Shown in pieces: positions 27,253 to 35,587 of a DNA stretch of 64,000 nt (positions are counted from its first letter, which is position 1; every line of letters starts with the position of its first letter). The notes beneath the pieces are model-generated. The model was not told where the DNA came from. It worked only from the letters and a program-made list of their open reading frames with translations, and did not search any database. The position numbers and the translations under genes were made by a program. Origin of the DNA: Solirubrobacteraceae bacterium (GTDB lineage Bacteria > Actinomycetota > Thermoleophilia > Solirubrobacterales > Solirubrobacteraceae). The stretch is taken from the NCBI GenBank assembly GCA_016463765.1, contig JAEMQS010000007.1, positions 1 to 64,000 on the forward strand, written 5' to 3'.

Positions 27253-28457
27253 GCACGTTCGCCTACACCGTCATTGACTCGACCGGCTCGCAGAGCAAGG
27301 GCGAGGTTGAGGCCGAGACGCTGCAGTCGGTCACCGATCAGCTGCGCCAGCGCGGCCTGATCGTCCTGAACGTCGGCGAGAAGCGGAAGTCCAAGGAGAT
27401 CGAGCTGCCCTGGTCGGGGCGGATCAAGTCCGCGGACCTCACGATCATGACCCGGCAGCTGTCGACCATGGTCTCCAGCGGCATGAGCATCCTGCGGGCG
27501 CTGAATGTCCTGGAGCGCCAGACGGAGAACGACAAGCTCAAGGGCATCCTGGCCATCGTCCGCCGCGACGTGGAGTCCGGCCTGCCGCTCTCCGACGCGC
27601 TGGAGCGCCACCCCGACGCGTTCAACCCGCTCTTCGTCTCGATGGTCCGCGCCGGTGAGACCGGCGGTGTCCTCGAGTCCTCGCTGCACCGCGTCGCCGA
27701 GCAGCTGGAGAAGGACGAGGCGCTGCGCCGCCAGATCAAGTCCGCGATGGTCTACCCGACGGTGATCGTCACGTTCGCGGCCATCGTCCTGCTCGCGCTC
27801 ATCACCTTCCTGGTCCCCGTGTTCGAGGGGATCTTCGTGCAGTTCGACGGCGAGCTGCCGATGATCACCCGCTTCACCGTCGGCCTGTCCGATCTGGTCA
27901 CCGGCCGCTGGTACGTCCTGCTCGTGGTGGGCATCGCGACGGTCTACGGCTTCAAACGCTGGAAGAGCAGCGACAAGGGGCGCCGCCAGTGGCAGCGCTT
28001 CTGCCTACGCATCCCGATGAAGATCGGCGACATCGTCCAGAAGGTCGCCCTCGCGCGCTGGTCGCGCACGCTGTCCGCGCTGCTGAGCGCCGGCGTGCCG
28101 CTGCTGCAGGCGCTGGAGATCACCGGCAAGACGGCGGGCAACGTCGTCGTCGAGGACGCGATGGACGACATCCGCGCGAGCGTTCGCTCCGGCGGCTCGA
28201 TCAGCGCCCCGATGAAGTCCGCGACGATCTTCCCCCCGATGGTGACCCACATGGTCGGCGTCGGTGAGGAGACCGGTGCGCTCGACACGATGCTGTCGAA
28301 GATTGCCGACTTCTACGAGGACCAGGTTGCCGCTGCGGTGAAGTCGCTGACGTCGATCCTCGAGCCCGTGATGCTCGTGGTGGTGGGTGGCATCGTGGGG
28401 TTCGTCGTGATCGCGATGTACCTGCCGATGTTCAAGCTGTACGACCAGATTCAGTAG
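27249..28457 (+). CDS. pilC: Type IV pilus inner-membrane platform protein PilC
   Basis: 402 aa from GTG 27249, overlapping the pilT TGA. It begins with an F-Y-T strand segment (STFAYTVIDSTG), then two T2SSF repeats: the first about 60-190 (MTRQLSTMVSSGMSILRAL), the second about 265-390 (WSRTLSALLSAGVPLLQAL). Three TM regions lie at about 167-192, 217-236 and 372-395. PilC is the membrane platform rotated or pushed by PilB and PilT. It is the only pilC for two pilB genes. A terminator hairpin follows at once. Confidence 0.95.
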   Translation: MSTFAYTVIDSTGSQSKGEVEAETLQSVTDQLRQRGLIVLNVGEKRKSKEIELPWSGRIKSADLTIMTRQLSTMVSSGMSILRALNVLERQTENDKLKGILAIVRRDVESGLPLSDALERHPDAFNPLFVSMVRAGETGGVLESSLHRVAEQLEKDEALRRQIKSAMVYPTVIVTFAAIVLLALITFLVPVFEGIFVQFDGELPMITRFTVGLSDLVTGRWYVLLVVGIATVYGFKRWKSSDKGRRQWQRFCLRIPMKIGDIVQKVALARWSRTLSALLSAGVPLLQALEITGKTAGNVVVEDAMDDIRASVRSGGSISAPMKSATIFPPMVTHMVGVGEETGALDTMLSKIADFYEDQVAAAVKSLTSILEPVMLVVVGGIVGFVVIAMYLPMFKLYDQIQ

Positions 28458-28458
28458 C

Positions 28459-28482
28459 CGCTGCCGCTTGATGGCGGCAGCG
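28459..28482 (+). terminator. Hairpin terminator after pilC
   Basis: 9-bp perfect stem CGCTGCCGC/GCGGCAGCG (28459-28467 with 28474-28482), loop TTGATG, starting 2 bases after the pilC stop. It marks the end of the first pilus block. Confidence 0.75.
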
Positions 28483-28640
28483 CTCGATGCTGGTCGGCCG
28501 CCGGAGCGCCGAAGGTCGTGATGGTGTCGTCATGGCGGCACACGCGCGACGTTCGCCGGTCGCGGCGGCGCCCGCTCTTCGTCCATTGCGACAGTGACTG
28601 GACGCGAGGCCGTGGCCGCCGTTCCTCCGATGAAGCGCCG

Positions 28641-29135
28641 TCAACGCTCTAGGGCCGCGAAGGACATACGGCGAACCTCGTCCCGTGCCTGGAACCACGA
28701 CGGAGCCGTCGCGTGTACTGCTTTGCCACCCGGACTCTTAGCTTCGGCCTGGAACGAGCCATCGGGCCGCTCCTGGATTTGCAGCTTCCACCCCTTCGGG
28801 ACAAGGCGTTCATAGCCAAGCTCTTCGTACTGCCAACGGTCGAGATACTCGGCACGGGCGGTGGCGTCGTCCTTTACCGCCGCCCACTCGGCGGCAGCGC
28901 GCCGCATCGCAGCAAACGTCCGGTCGTCTTCGGACTCTGGCCGCAGTTCGTATCGGTCTTGCAGTGCCTGCCAGATCAGGTAGACGCCACTCGCCACTGC
29001 AGATGACGGCAAGAACTCGTCAGCGCAGGCCGTGACTGCAAGCGCCGCTTGATACGGCTCATCTGCGCTGGCGACCGCCTCGATGAGGCGGTCCAGCTCC
29101 TCCGGCCAGTCGCGTTCATCCACACACAGGACCAT
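28641..29135 (-). CDS. Hypothetical cytoplasmic protein
   Basis: 164 aa. An acidic, helical N-terminal half (about 1-105) is followed by a short beta-rich C-terminal part (VPKGWKLQIQERPDGSFQAEAKSPGGK, shortened here, then a helix). No signal peptide or TM helix. Family not recognised. GC and codon use are slightly less extreme than in neighbours. The true start may be GTG 29123 (VDERDWPEEL), since TATGGT overlaps the ATG and would fit a -10 for that GTG. It opens an accessory stretch of orphan genes between the two pilus blocks. Confidence 0.55.
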   Translation of the reverse strand: MVLCVDERDWPEELDRLIEAVASADEPYQAALAVTACADEFLPSSAVASGVYLIWQALQDRYELRPESEDDRTFAAMRRAAAEWAAVKDDATARAEYLDRWQYEELGYERLVPKGWKLQIQERPDGSFQAEAKSPGGKAVHATAPSWFQARDEVRRMSFAALER

Positions 29136-29548
29136 AACCCTGACTGCCGCGCCCGCCTGCCAGCGACACGCGCTAGACCGGCGGCCTGCGCGTCTCCGCT
29201 TCAGGCGGAGCGACTATCGCTCGTCGTCCGAAGCGACAGTCGGGACTCAGGGCGCTTGCGCGGAGGCGCACGGCGGGTTTCGCGCCATGCAATGCGCCGG
29301 AGAGGACTCGCACTGGCTATCGGTCGCCCGAGTGCTGGAGGACCACGGATCGGTCGCGCCCGCTTCGGGGCGGTTCTGCTGGTCGTGCTGCGCGAGGGTG
29401 TCAAGCGGTAGCGCCCTCCGCGTGCCGACCTTCGAGTCCGCGCCGTCGGAGATCCGCGCGGACGTTGGGCTAGGCTCGCCCGGTCCCCCGTCCCGCTGCT
29501 CGTCCGCAGCGACAGGACGGAGTCTGCTCGTCCAACTACGCTATCGCC
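29136..29548. other. 413-base gene-free stretch with inverted repeats
   Basis: No convincing coding frame. It holds several perfect short inverted repeats: CTCCGC/GCGGAG (29194-29199 with 29205-29210) and GAGCGA/TCGCTC (29208-29213 with 29217-29222). The overlap of these repeats gives mutually exclusive hairpins. It contains the TACGCT element of the next gene. I see no tRNA or known RNA motif. Confidence 0.5.
29537..29542 (+). promoter_or_regulatory. -10 element (TACGCT) for gene at 29549
   Basis: 6 bases before GTG 29549. It supports that GTG as the start of a leaderless message. Confidence 0.4.
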
Positions 29549-30031
29549 GTGAAGCGCGTCTTGCGCATCGCCGACCTGAAGGACCACGTCTTCCTCACGA
29601 TGCCCGAGATTCTCGCGGCACTCCCACCAGAGGCATCGTCACTCCAGTGGTGCGTCCTCGACCTGGGTGACGTCACGGCAGATGACGCCTCCGGGCTCAA
29701 CGTGCTGGAGATGGAGGATCGGGTTTTCTCATCGCCGACGGGCCTGTACCTGTCATTCGATGAACTGTCCGACTTCGCGCGGAGCACGAGGCAGGTCATC
29801 GACGGTCTCTTCGTGGCAACCCGGCCGAGCGCGCCACCGATCCAGCGGGATGAGGCCGATGCCTCCATCCTCGACCAGTCCGTGGCGGTCGTGGCGGCGT
29901 GGGACAGCAGCTTCTGGTTAGTGGGCGCGCCGGACTCATGGCTCAGACACCTGGAGCAAGTGTTCAACGACGTGCACGAGGAGGACATCACTGCCACACC
30001 GCTACGTGCTTGGGGACCGTCCCCAAGCTAG
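29549..30031 (+). CDS. Hypothetical acidic protein
   Basis: 160 aa, GTG start. Acidic protein with alternating strands and helices (VLRIADLKDHVFLTMPEILAALP, WCVLDLGDVTADD, VAVVAAWDSSFWLVGAP). No signal peptide, TM helix or known catalytic motif. The ending DSWLRHLEQVFNDVHEEDITATPL resembles small immunity-like or regulatory orphans, but this is only an impression. It lies alone in the accessory stretch; gene 30171 follows after 139 bases. Confidence 0.6.
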   Translation: MKRVLRIADLKDHVFLTMPEILAALPPEASSLQWCVLDLGDVTADDASGLNVLEMEDRVFSSPTGLYLSFDELSDFARSTRQVIDGLFVATRPSAPPIQRDEADASILDQSVAVVAAWDSSFWLVGAPDSWLRHLEQVFNDVHEEDITATPLRAWGPSPS

Positions 30032-30157
30032 AGCGGGGGCCAACGAACCGAATCCCCCTTCCATGCTGAGCAGCGGACTGCTGGTCCTCGTCCAAAGCGC
30101 AAGCGGTGGGGACGCGACTTGGACTGCTGGACTTGCCTCAAAGCGAAAGCCACGGGG

Positions 30158-30163
30158 TACTCT
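30158..30163 (+). promoter_or_regulatory. -10 element (TACTCT) for gene at 30171
   Basis: 7 bases before ATG 30171. It helps choose this ATG over the longer open frame from 30006. Confidence 0.4.
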
Positions 30164-30170
30164 CGCCGAG

Positions 30171-30458
30171 ATGAGCCTGTTGAGGAGAATCTTCGGCCCC
30201 GCGACTGACGACGCGACGCGTTCCGCAGTCGTGAAGGACGGGCACACGCATGCCCCCGATGCCGATCCCGACGATGTCGTATTGCCGAAGGAGAAGAAGT
30301 CGAGCGCCAGTCTCATCGCGGCCAAGCCGCCGCGCGGCTGGAAACGCCAGGCGTCGGAAGCCGCTGGTGGGGTGTGGCCGTGGGGAGACGGCGATAGCCC
30401 GCAGGGTCACCACTTCGGCGGCGGCGACTCCGGCGGATCGTCCGCAAGCGGCGACTGA
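30171..30458 (+). CDS. Small hypothetical protein with Gly/Ser/His tail
   Basis: 95 aa from ATG 30171. The N-terminus (SLLRRIFGP) is a short amphipathic helix, the middle is charged, and the tail is rich in Gly, Ser, Asp, His and Trp (VWPWGDGD, HHFGGGDSGG). No fold recognised; the tail looks flexible and could bind metal or a surface. The neighbouring frame from 30006 lacks its own start signal and looks non-coding upstream of 30171. Gene reality is moderately supported by the upstream element. Confidence 0.45.
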   Translation: MSLLRRIFGPATDDATRSAVVKDGHTHAPDADPDDVVLPKEKKSSASLIAAKPPRGWKRQASEAAGGVWPWGDGDSPQGHHFGGGDSGGSSASGD

Positions 30459-30629
30459 CCGCGGCTTCCGCTTTCGCCTGGCGCCGGCACCCAGCTGCCA
30501 GCTCGCCGAGCGTGCTGCTTTCCATGCAATCCGGCAGCGAGGACCGACGTGACCGGCACCCAGTCACCAGTCGCTCCAATGCCGGACGACCGAACGGCGC
30601 GAGGGGTCGTCCTGGCGTTGTCGGCGCGC

Positions 30630-32525
30630 TCAGCCCACCGGCACGCGCGTCCACACCCCGAACGCCGCGCCATTGCGCCGAGGGCCCGCGGTGAACTCCC
30701 CGCCGAGCTCCTCGGCGGTCCGCTGGAGCGCGCTGAGCCCGCGCCCGCTCCCGCGGGTCGTCCGCGCGCTGCGTCCCTGCGTCGTGAGGACAGACACCAC
30801 GAGGTCACCGTCGTCCAGCTCGACCGTCACGTCCGAGGCGCCGCCGCCCGCGTGCCGCCGGGCGTTCGTCAGCGCCTCCAGGACCGTGCGCTGCGCGTGC
30901 GCGGCCACGGGCGTGGGGAGCGACGCGGCCGTCACGTCATCGGAGATCACGCACGTCACCGGCTGACCGGCGCGCCGCGCCTGCTCGACGGCGCGCAGGA
31001 GCCCGTCCAGGGTGTCGCGGTCGCCCGCTGGCGTCTCACCACGGCGCAGGGCGCGCAGCAGCCGCTGCAGCTCGCGGCCCGTCTCGTCGACGGCGTCGCG
31101 CAGCGTGACCGTGGCCGCGCGTGCGTCGTCCCAGCGCTCGCGGCGCACATGGACCGACGCGGCGCCGGCCGTCACCCGCGCGAGCGTGACGCCGTGGCCG
31201 ACGAGGTCGTGGAGATCTCGCGCGATGCGGTCGCGCTCGGTCGCGAGCGCGGCGTCGAGCGCCTGTGGGTGGCTGCGCCGCAGTTCGTCGACGCCGACCG
31301 CGCCCGCAAGCGCGCGGCCCTGGTGGTGGCGGGTGAACCACGCGAGCGCGCCGGCGCTGGCGCCCAGGCCGGCGATGAGGGCGAGCTCCGGTGGCTCGGC
31401 GCCCTGCATCGCCTCGGCGACCAGACCACACCCGGTCAGCAGGGCGACGCCCGCGACAGACCGCCGCGGGGTGACCGCGTGCGCCGAGGACACGAACGGC
31501 ACGATGGCGATCTCGAAGGTCGTGGCGATGCGCCGCGGGACGAGGTCGAGCGGCGTGCCGATCACCAGGCCCGACCCCGCGACCGCGCAGACGGTCAAGG
31601 GGTAGCGGCGGCGAAACGCCAGGGGCAGTGCCGCGGTCAGGATGCCGGCCACCATCGACGCCCTGCGGTTGGGGACGTCCGCCACGGCGCAGTCGACGAT
31701 GACGAGGGCTGCCGTGAACAGCCCGAAGGCGGCATCGGTTCGCCGCGGGTCCCAGCTCGGACCCGGGAGGGCGTCCGCCGAACCCGCGGGAAGCTCGACG
31801 CGCACCCGCCAGCGCCACGGGGCATCGTCGACCGACAGCGTGCCGTCGTGCGCGGCGACGCGCTCGCGCAGGCCTGCCAACCGCATCGGGTCACGCAGCG
31901 TCGGCGGACCCGCGCCGCGTCCCATCAGGGTGACCCGCAGGCCGGCGGGGCGGTGGTCGACGCGGACGGTCGCGTGACCGTCGTCGTCGCTCAGCAGCTC
32001 GTCGAGGACGCGCGCCGCGGCCAGGAGCTGCCCCGGCGGGGTCAGCGCCGGGTCCCCGGTGACGCGGTGACGGCGCCCGCGCGCCAGCGCGGCGGCCAGC
32101 GCACCCTCCGGCGGCGGCGTGGTCACCGCCGCGTTCTCACCGGGCAGCGCGAGGAGGAACCGGCGCAGCGCGGCCAGTGCGTCGTCGCACGCCACGCCCG
32201 CCGTCTCCAGGGCCTGCATGCCCGACGCGGTGTCCCGGCGCGCGATCGCCTGCTCGGCCTCCAGCCGCAAGCCCGTCAGGCGCGCCATCCGTGCGCGCAC
32301 CTCTTCCTCCATATTGCCCGCGAGCTCCAGGCGCGTGCGCGTGACGTGGTCCGCCACCGCGGCGGCGGCACGGTCCTCGGCGATCGCCAGCGCGCCGGCC
32401 ATCTCACGCGCGGCCTGCTGCTTGCGGCGCGCCAGCAACGCGACACCCGCAAGCATCACGGGCAGCAGCCCGGCGATGAGCAGGTCCGCCCGGTCCGTCT
32501 GCTCGAGGGCCCGTCGCGCGTCCAT
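30630..32525 (-). CDS. Hybrid pseudo-kinase / NarL-type sensor histidine kinase
   Basis: 631 aa from ATG 32525. TM1 about 15-32. Residues about 60-247 look like a degenerate HisKA_3 plus HATPase unit: the position of the phospho-His is LAGNMEEEV, and a recognisable G-box remains (LAGLRERVAAHDGTL). Then 5-6 TM helices (about 266-398). A true kinase follows: RDLHDLVGHG with phospho-His439, N-box LEALTNARRHA (549-559) and G-box GSGRGLSAL (592-600). No response regulator is adjacent, so its partner lies elsewhere. A possible origin is the in-frame fusion of two neighbouring kinases. Confidence 0.82.
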   Translation of the reverse strand: MDARRALEQTDRADLLIAGLLPVMLAGVALLARRKQQAAREMAGALAIAEDRAAAAVADHVTRTRLELAGNMEEEVRARMARLTGLRLEAEQAIARRDTASGMQALETAGVACDDALAALRRFLLALPGENAAVTTPPPEGALAAALARGRRHRVTGDPALTPPGQLLAAARVLDELLSDDDGHATVRVDHRPAGLRVTLMGRGAGPPTLRDPMRLAGLRERVAAHDGTLSVDDAPWRWRVRVELPAGSADALPGPSWDPRRTDAAFGLFTAALVIVDCAVADVPNRRASMVAGILTAALPLAFRRRYPLTVCAVAGSGLVIGTPLDLVPRRIATTFEIAIVPFVSSAHAVTPRRSVAGVALLTGCGLVAEAMQGAEPPELALIAGLGASAGALAWFTRHHQGRALAGAVGVDELRRSHPQALDAALATERDRIARDLHDLVGHGVTLARVTAGAASVHVRRERWDDARAATVTLRDAVDETGRELQRLLRALRRGETPAGDRDTLDGLLRAVEQARRAGQPVTCVISDDVTAASLPTPVAAHAQRTVLEALTNARRHAGGGASDVTVELDDGDLVVSVLTTQGRSARTTRGSGRGLSALQRTAEELGGEFTAGPRRNGAAFGVWTRVPVG

Positions 32526-32533
32526 GCGGACCC

Positions 32534-32539
32534 AACGTA
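32534..32539 (-). promoter_or_regulatory. -10 element (TACGTT) for the histidine kinase
   Basis: Minus strand, 8 bases before ATG 32525; it supports this start over the much longer open frame reaching 32729. Confidence 0.45.
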
Positions 32540-32544
32540 CCGGG

Positions 32545-33384
32545 CTACACCCCGACGGGCACCTGCGGGACGAACGGCCGCATCTCGTCCTCGCCGTCCT
32601 GGACCACCAGCGCGGTTCCCGGATCGAGTTCGTGCCAGGCACCCGGGAGGTCGACCAGCGGCTCGGAGACCACGATCCGCGTCTCGTCGGAGAACTGCTG
32701 CAGGCGCGGGCGGTCGGGGTAGAGCTCACGGACGGTGCGCGGCTCGGCCGAGACGTAGAGCGTGTTGACCTCTGGGCCTGACGCGTAGCGCACGGCCCAC
32801 AGCCGCTCGCCGTCGCTGACCCCGGCGCTCATCTGCAGCGGCGTGTCGATGCCGTGGCGCTCGCACGTCTGCTCGATGAAGCCGGCCATCCGCTGCAGCC
32901 CGCCGATCGGGTCGTCGCGCAGGCCGAACGTCAGGGCGAGGTGGAAGATGAGCTCCGAGTCCGTGGTCCCCTCGATGTTGTCGAAGAGGTCCGCGTCGAC
33001 GGCGAGCAGCAGCTCGCGGCGGACGCGGTGGTACTCGTTGATGAAGCCGTTGTGCACGAAGATCCAGCGCCCCAGCCGGAATGGGTGGCAGTTGGTCTGC
33101 TGGGACGGTGTCCCCGTCGACGCGCGCACGTGTGCCAGGAACAGCGGCGACTCGACCTGGGCGGCGATCTCGCGCAGGTTGCGGTCGCTCCAGGCGGGGG
33201 AGGGGCTGCGGTAGACCCCGGGCTCGTCGCGCTGGCCGTACCAGCCCAGCCCGAAGCCGTCGCCGTTGAGCGGGTGCGCCATCTGCTCCGAGCGCTGGCT
33301 CTGGACGATGAGCGAATGCTCGGTGAGGTACAGCAGCTCCTCGGGCCTGATCGCCTGCCCGAAGTAGCCGAGCCATCGGCACAT
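32545..33384 (-). CDS. Class II glutamine amidotransferase (copy 2)
   Basis: 279 aa; starts MCRWLGYFGQ with Cys2 as the expected nucleophile, after a GGGAG ribosome binding site. It shares all family motifs with the gene at 15071-15910 (LNGDGFGLGWYG, LAHVRASTGTPSQQTNCHPF, EGTTDSELIFHLAL) and has the same length, but the two differ across the protein, so the duplication is old. Possible role: glutaminase or gamma-glutamyl amidase of the YafJ/EgtC group. It is followed 19 bases later by the histidine kinase on the same strand. Confidence 0.85.
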   Translation of the reverse strand: MCRWLGYFGQAIRPEELLYLTEHSLIVQSQRSEQMAHPLNGDGFGLGWYGQRDEPGVYRSPSPAWSDRNLREIAAQVESPLFLAHVRASTGTPSQQTNCHPFRLGRWIFVHNGFINEYHRVRRELLLAVDADLFDNIEGTTDSELIFHLALTFGLRDDPIGGLQRMAGFIEQTCERHGIDTPLQMSAGVSDGERLWAVRYASGPEVNTLYVSAEPRTVRELYPDRPRLQQFSDETRIVVSEPLVDLPGAWHELDPGTALVVQDGEDEMRPFVPQVPVGV

Positions 33385-33477
33385 GTCCGTCGTCTCCCTT
33401 GTCGCTGAGCTGACCGATCGGGAGTCTCTCACCCTCGCGCGGTTGCGTTGCCACACCGGCGGGTAGAGCGACGAGTG

Positions 33478-33705
33478 ATGTCGGGTCGCCAACTGGTGGT
33501 GCTCACGGGGTTCGTCGCGGTGATCGCGGCGCTGCTCCTCGCCGTCGCCCGGATGGAGACGGGGGCGGCGCTGCTGCTCGTCGCGGCCTTCGGCGCCTAC
33601 TCGGCGATCGTCCTGTGCGGCGCGCACCGCGCCCGCGGGCGGGTCATCCGCCGAGCGCCTGCCGCAGTGCGTCGTCGAACACCTCCTGCGGCTGGGCCCC
33701 GCTGA
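33478..33705 (+). CDS. Small two-helix membrane protein (tentative)
   Basis: 75 aa from ATG 33478. Two hydrophobic helices (about 4-25 and 29-50) followed by a basic Arg/Pro-rich tail. The last 62 bases overlap the 3' end of the DsbA-like gene on the other strand, so the tail sequence may be partly constrained by that gene. A weak TAGAGC element lies 9 bases upstream. Family not recognised; the gene may be spurious. Confidence 0.4.
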   Translation: MSGRQLVVLTGFVAVIAALLLAVARMETGAALLLVAAFGAYSAIVLCGAHRARGRVIRRAPAAVRRRTPPAAGPR

Positions 33706-34273
33706 CCCCCAGCCGGCGGTCGAGGACGGCGAACGGCACGCCGCTGACCCCGAACGCCCGCGCCTGCTCCTCGTCGGCCGCGATGTCGTCGGCATGACGG
33801 TCGGAGCCCAGGACCTCCGTGATGAGCGCCTCGTCCATGCCGGCAGCGGACGCCGCGGTCCGCAGAACGTCGTGATCGCCGACGTCCAGGCCGTCGGTGA
33901 AGTGCGCGCGGTGCATCGCGGTCATCACGGCGAAGTCGAGCTGCGCGGGCTGCGCGGCGAGCACCAGGCGCAGCGCGTCGGTCGACGGCGCGCTGATCGC
34001 CCGCTCGGGGTGCAGCGGCAGGTCGAGCTCGGCGCCGAGCTCGCTGATGTGCGCCATGCGCTGCAGCGTGTCGGCCTCCGTCCAGCCGTACTTGCGCTGC
34101 AGGCGCTCGACGGTCGGGACCCGCGGCGGGTCGGGATCGGGGTCCAGGCGAAACGCCCGGATCTCGATCTGCACCCGGTCCTCGGCGCCGGCCGCCACGA
34201 CGGCGTGCGCGAGACGTGCCTCGCCGATCCAGCACCACGGGCAGACGACGTCGGCCCAGATCTCGATCTTCAC
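33644..34273 (-). CDS. DsbA/FrnE-family thiol oxidoreductase
   Basis: 209 aa from GTG 34273, overlapping the RES toxin stop. A cytoplasmic thioredoxin-fold protein with a helical insertion: MKIEIWADVVCPWC carries the redox pair Cys11/Cys14, and the cis-proline loop is GVSGVPFAVLD. The segment DP-PPRVPTVERLQRKYG is typical of FrnE-like DsbA proteins. There is no signal peptide, so it works inside the cell. It is the third gene of the Xre-RES operon, with a stop/start overlap that implies translational coupling to the toxin. Confidence 0.88.
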   Translation of the reverse strand: MKIEIWADVVCPWCWIGEARLAHAVVAAGAEDRVQIEIRAFRLDPDPDPPRVPTVERLQRKYGWTEADTLQRMAHISELGAELDLPLHPERAISAPSTDALRLVLAAQPAQLDFAVMTAMHRAHFTDGLDVGDHDVLRTAASAAGMDEALITEVLGSDRHADDIAADEEQARAFGVSGVPFAVLDRRLGVSGAQPQEVFDDALRQALGG

Positions 34274-34911
34274 TCTTCTGTCCTCCAGCGCACGAGACCC
34301 TCGTGCTCGACATCGGCATGGACCGTCGCGCGCAGCAGCGGCAGCGGTGGGCCGCCCTGCGCGGCCAGCGTGCAGGGGACCCGCAGTTCGGGCCGGGGGT
34401 TGGCCCAGGCGGCCAGCCCGTGCAACAGCACCTTCTCGTACCGGGCGCCGAACAGCGTGAGGTTCGTCGCGCCGCTCAATGCGGCGCTCGGAGCGAGCAC
34501 GCCCCGGAACCCCGCATCGCGCAGGTCGTCGGCGAGGTCCTGGCAGACCGCGTGATCGCCGACGGCGGCGGCGGGGTCCAGCTCGCAGGCCGCCCAGCGG
34601 TCGAACGTCGACAGGTCGGCGATGTCTGTTTCGGTCACGTACGCGAGCCAGAGCAGCCGCCGGTACTCCGCGGCGCGTTCGGCGGTGCGCACGTTCTCGT
34701 AGCGGACAAGCTCGGCCCAGGCGCCCAGCGGCTCGAGCGCGAGGTACTGCGCGTAGCCCTGACCCTGCCGGTGCCAGCGCCCGGACCGCTGGCTGGGCAG
34801 CGGCTCGCCGGCGGCGTGATAGAACGGCGGCCAGTCGGGGGCGACCTGCCGGAACGCCCACCACGACCCCGTCACGCGCTCGGGTTCAGTCCGCCAGCTG
34901 GCCACGGGCAC
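34270..34911 (-). CDS. RES-domain toxin
   Basis: 213 aa, GTG start overlapping the antitoxin by 26 bases. The RES fold is shown by SGRWHRQGQGYAQYLALEPLGAWAELVRYE, which supplies the conserved Arg (GRW), Tyr and Glu, and by LAPSAALSGATNLTLFG with the conserved Ser. RES toxins degrade cellular NAD+ (NAD+ phosphorylase or glycohydrolase activity is known for MbcT and related members). Paired directly with an Xre/MbcA-like antitoxin, this is a type II toxin-antitoxin module. All active-site positions appear intact, so it is probably functional. Confidence 0.87.
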   Translation of the reverse strand: MPVASWRTEPERVTGSWWAFRQVAPDWPPFYHAAGEPLPSQRSGRWHRQGQGYAQYLALEPLGAWAELVRYENVRTAERAAEYRRLLWLAYVTETDIADLSTFDRWAACELDPAAAVGDHAVCQDLADDLRDAGFRGVLAPSAALSGATNLTLFGARYEKVLLHGLAAWANPRPELRVPCTLAAQGGPPLPLLRATVHADVEHEGLVRWRTEE

Positions 34912-35545
34912 CGCGGGCGAGCGAGATCAGCGCCTCGCGGGCCGGCGCGAGGTCGGCGCCGAGGACCTCCAGCGGCGTGCGGCCGCCGAGCTGGTGGCGC
35001 GGCGCGGCGAACCACTGGACGAGGCCGGCGGCGGTCAGCGAGGAGCGCAGGTACGTGATGACATGTGCGACGAGGACGACGCGCTCGGTGTTGCGCGTCA
35101 CCGGCCGGCCGGCGCGCCACGCGCCGACGGTCTTCGTCGAGACGCCGAGCAGGCGGGCGAGGTCGGTCGCCGGCACGGGCGCGAGCGTGCGCAGGACGTA
35201 GTCGGCCGCCGCGCGCGGGTCGTCGAGTTCGTCGTGCAGGAGCCGGCGCCCGAGACGCCGCGCGACGTCGCCGAGCATGAGGGCCGCGAGCTCGAGGTCG
35301 TCGTCGGTCCCCGCGTCGGTGGCCCGCCGCAGCGCGTGGAGCATCTCCCACAGGCGGCGCGCGTCGAAGTCCTCGGTGCCCTCGGGCAGGGCGGAGGACA
35401 GCGCGTACACACGGTCTTCCAGCTCGGCCACCCAGCGCGCGCGGGCGTCGGGTCCCGGAACCTGCTCGGGGTCGAGGAGCGCGCCGAGCTCCTGGGCCAT
35501 GGCCCGGAGGTCCTCCAGCTGCGCTGGTGCGGCGGCGACGCTCAT
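34886..35545 (-). CDS. Xre/MbcA/ParS-type antitoxin
   Basis: 219 aa, longer than the usual 120-150 aa. The extra N-terminal helical part covers about residues 1-115. An Xre-like helix-turn-helix sits at about 122-150 (PATDLARLLGVSTKTVGAWRAG), and a C-terminal MbcA/ParS toxin-binding domain with VQWFAAPRHQLGGRTPLEVL closes the protein. It should neutralise the RES toxin and repress its own operon. The start has a GAAGGGAAG-type ribosome binding region and lies 44 bases from the -10 element. Confidence 0.87.
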   Translation of the reverse strand: MSVAAAPAQLEDLRAMAQELGALLDPEQVPGPDARARWVAELEDRVYALSSALPEGTEDFDARRLWEMLHALRRATDAGTDDDLELAALMLGDVARRLGRRLLHDELDDPRAAADYVLRTLAPVPATDLARLLGVSTKTVGAWRAGRPVTRNTERVVLVAHVITYLRSSLTAAGLVQWFAAPRHQLGGRTPLEVLGADLAPAREALISLARGARGQLAD

Positions 35546-35587
35546 CGCGGGGCTTCCCTTCGGTCCGCTTGACTTCCTTCTGGAGAC

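Noticed and set aside
30006-30170. Longer N-terminus for the gene at 30171
   Set aside because: The upstream part has no ribosome binding site and poor coding character, while TACTCT lies 7 bases before ATG 30171.
28458-30629. Insertion sequence or prophage in the accessory stretch
   Set aside because: No transposase, integrase, terminal repeats or att-like duplication was seen; only orphan small genes.
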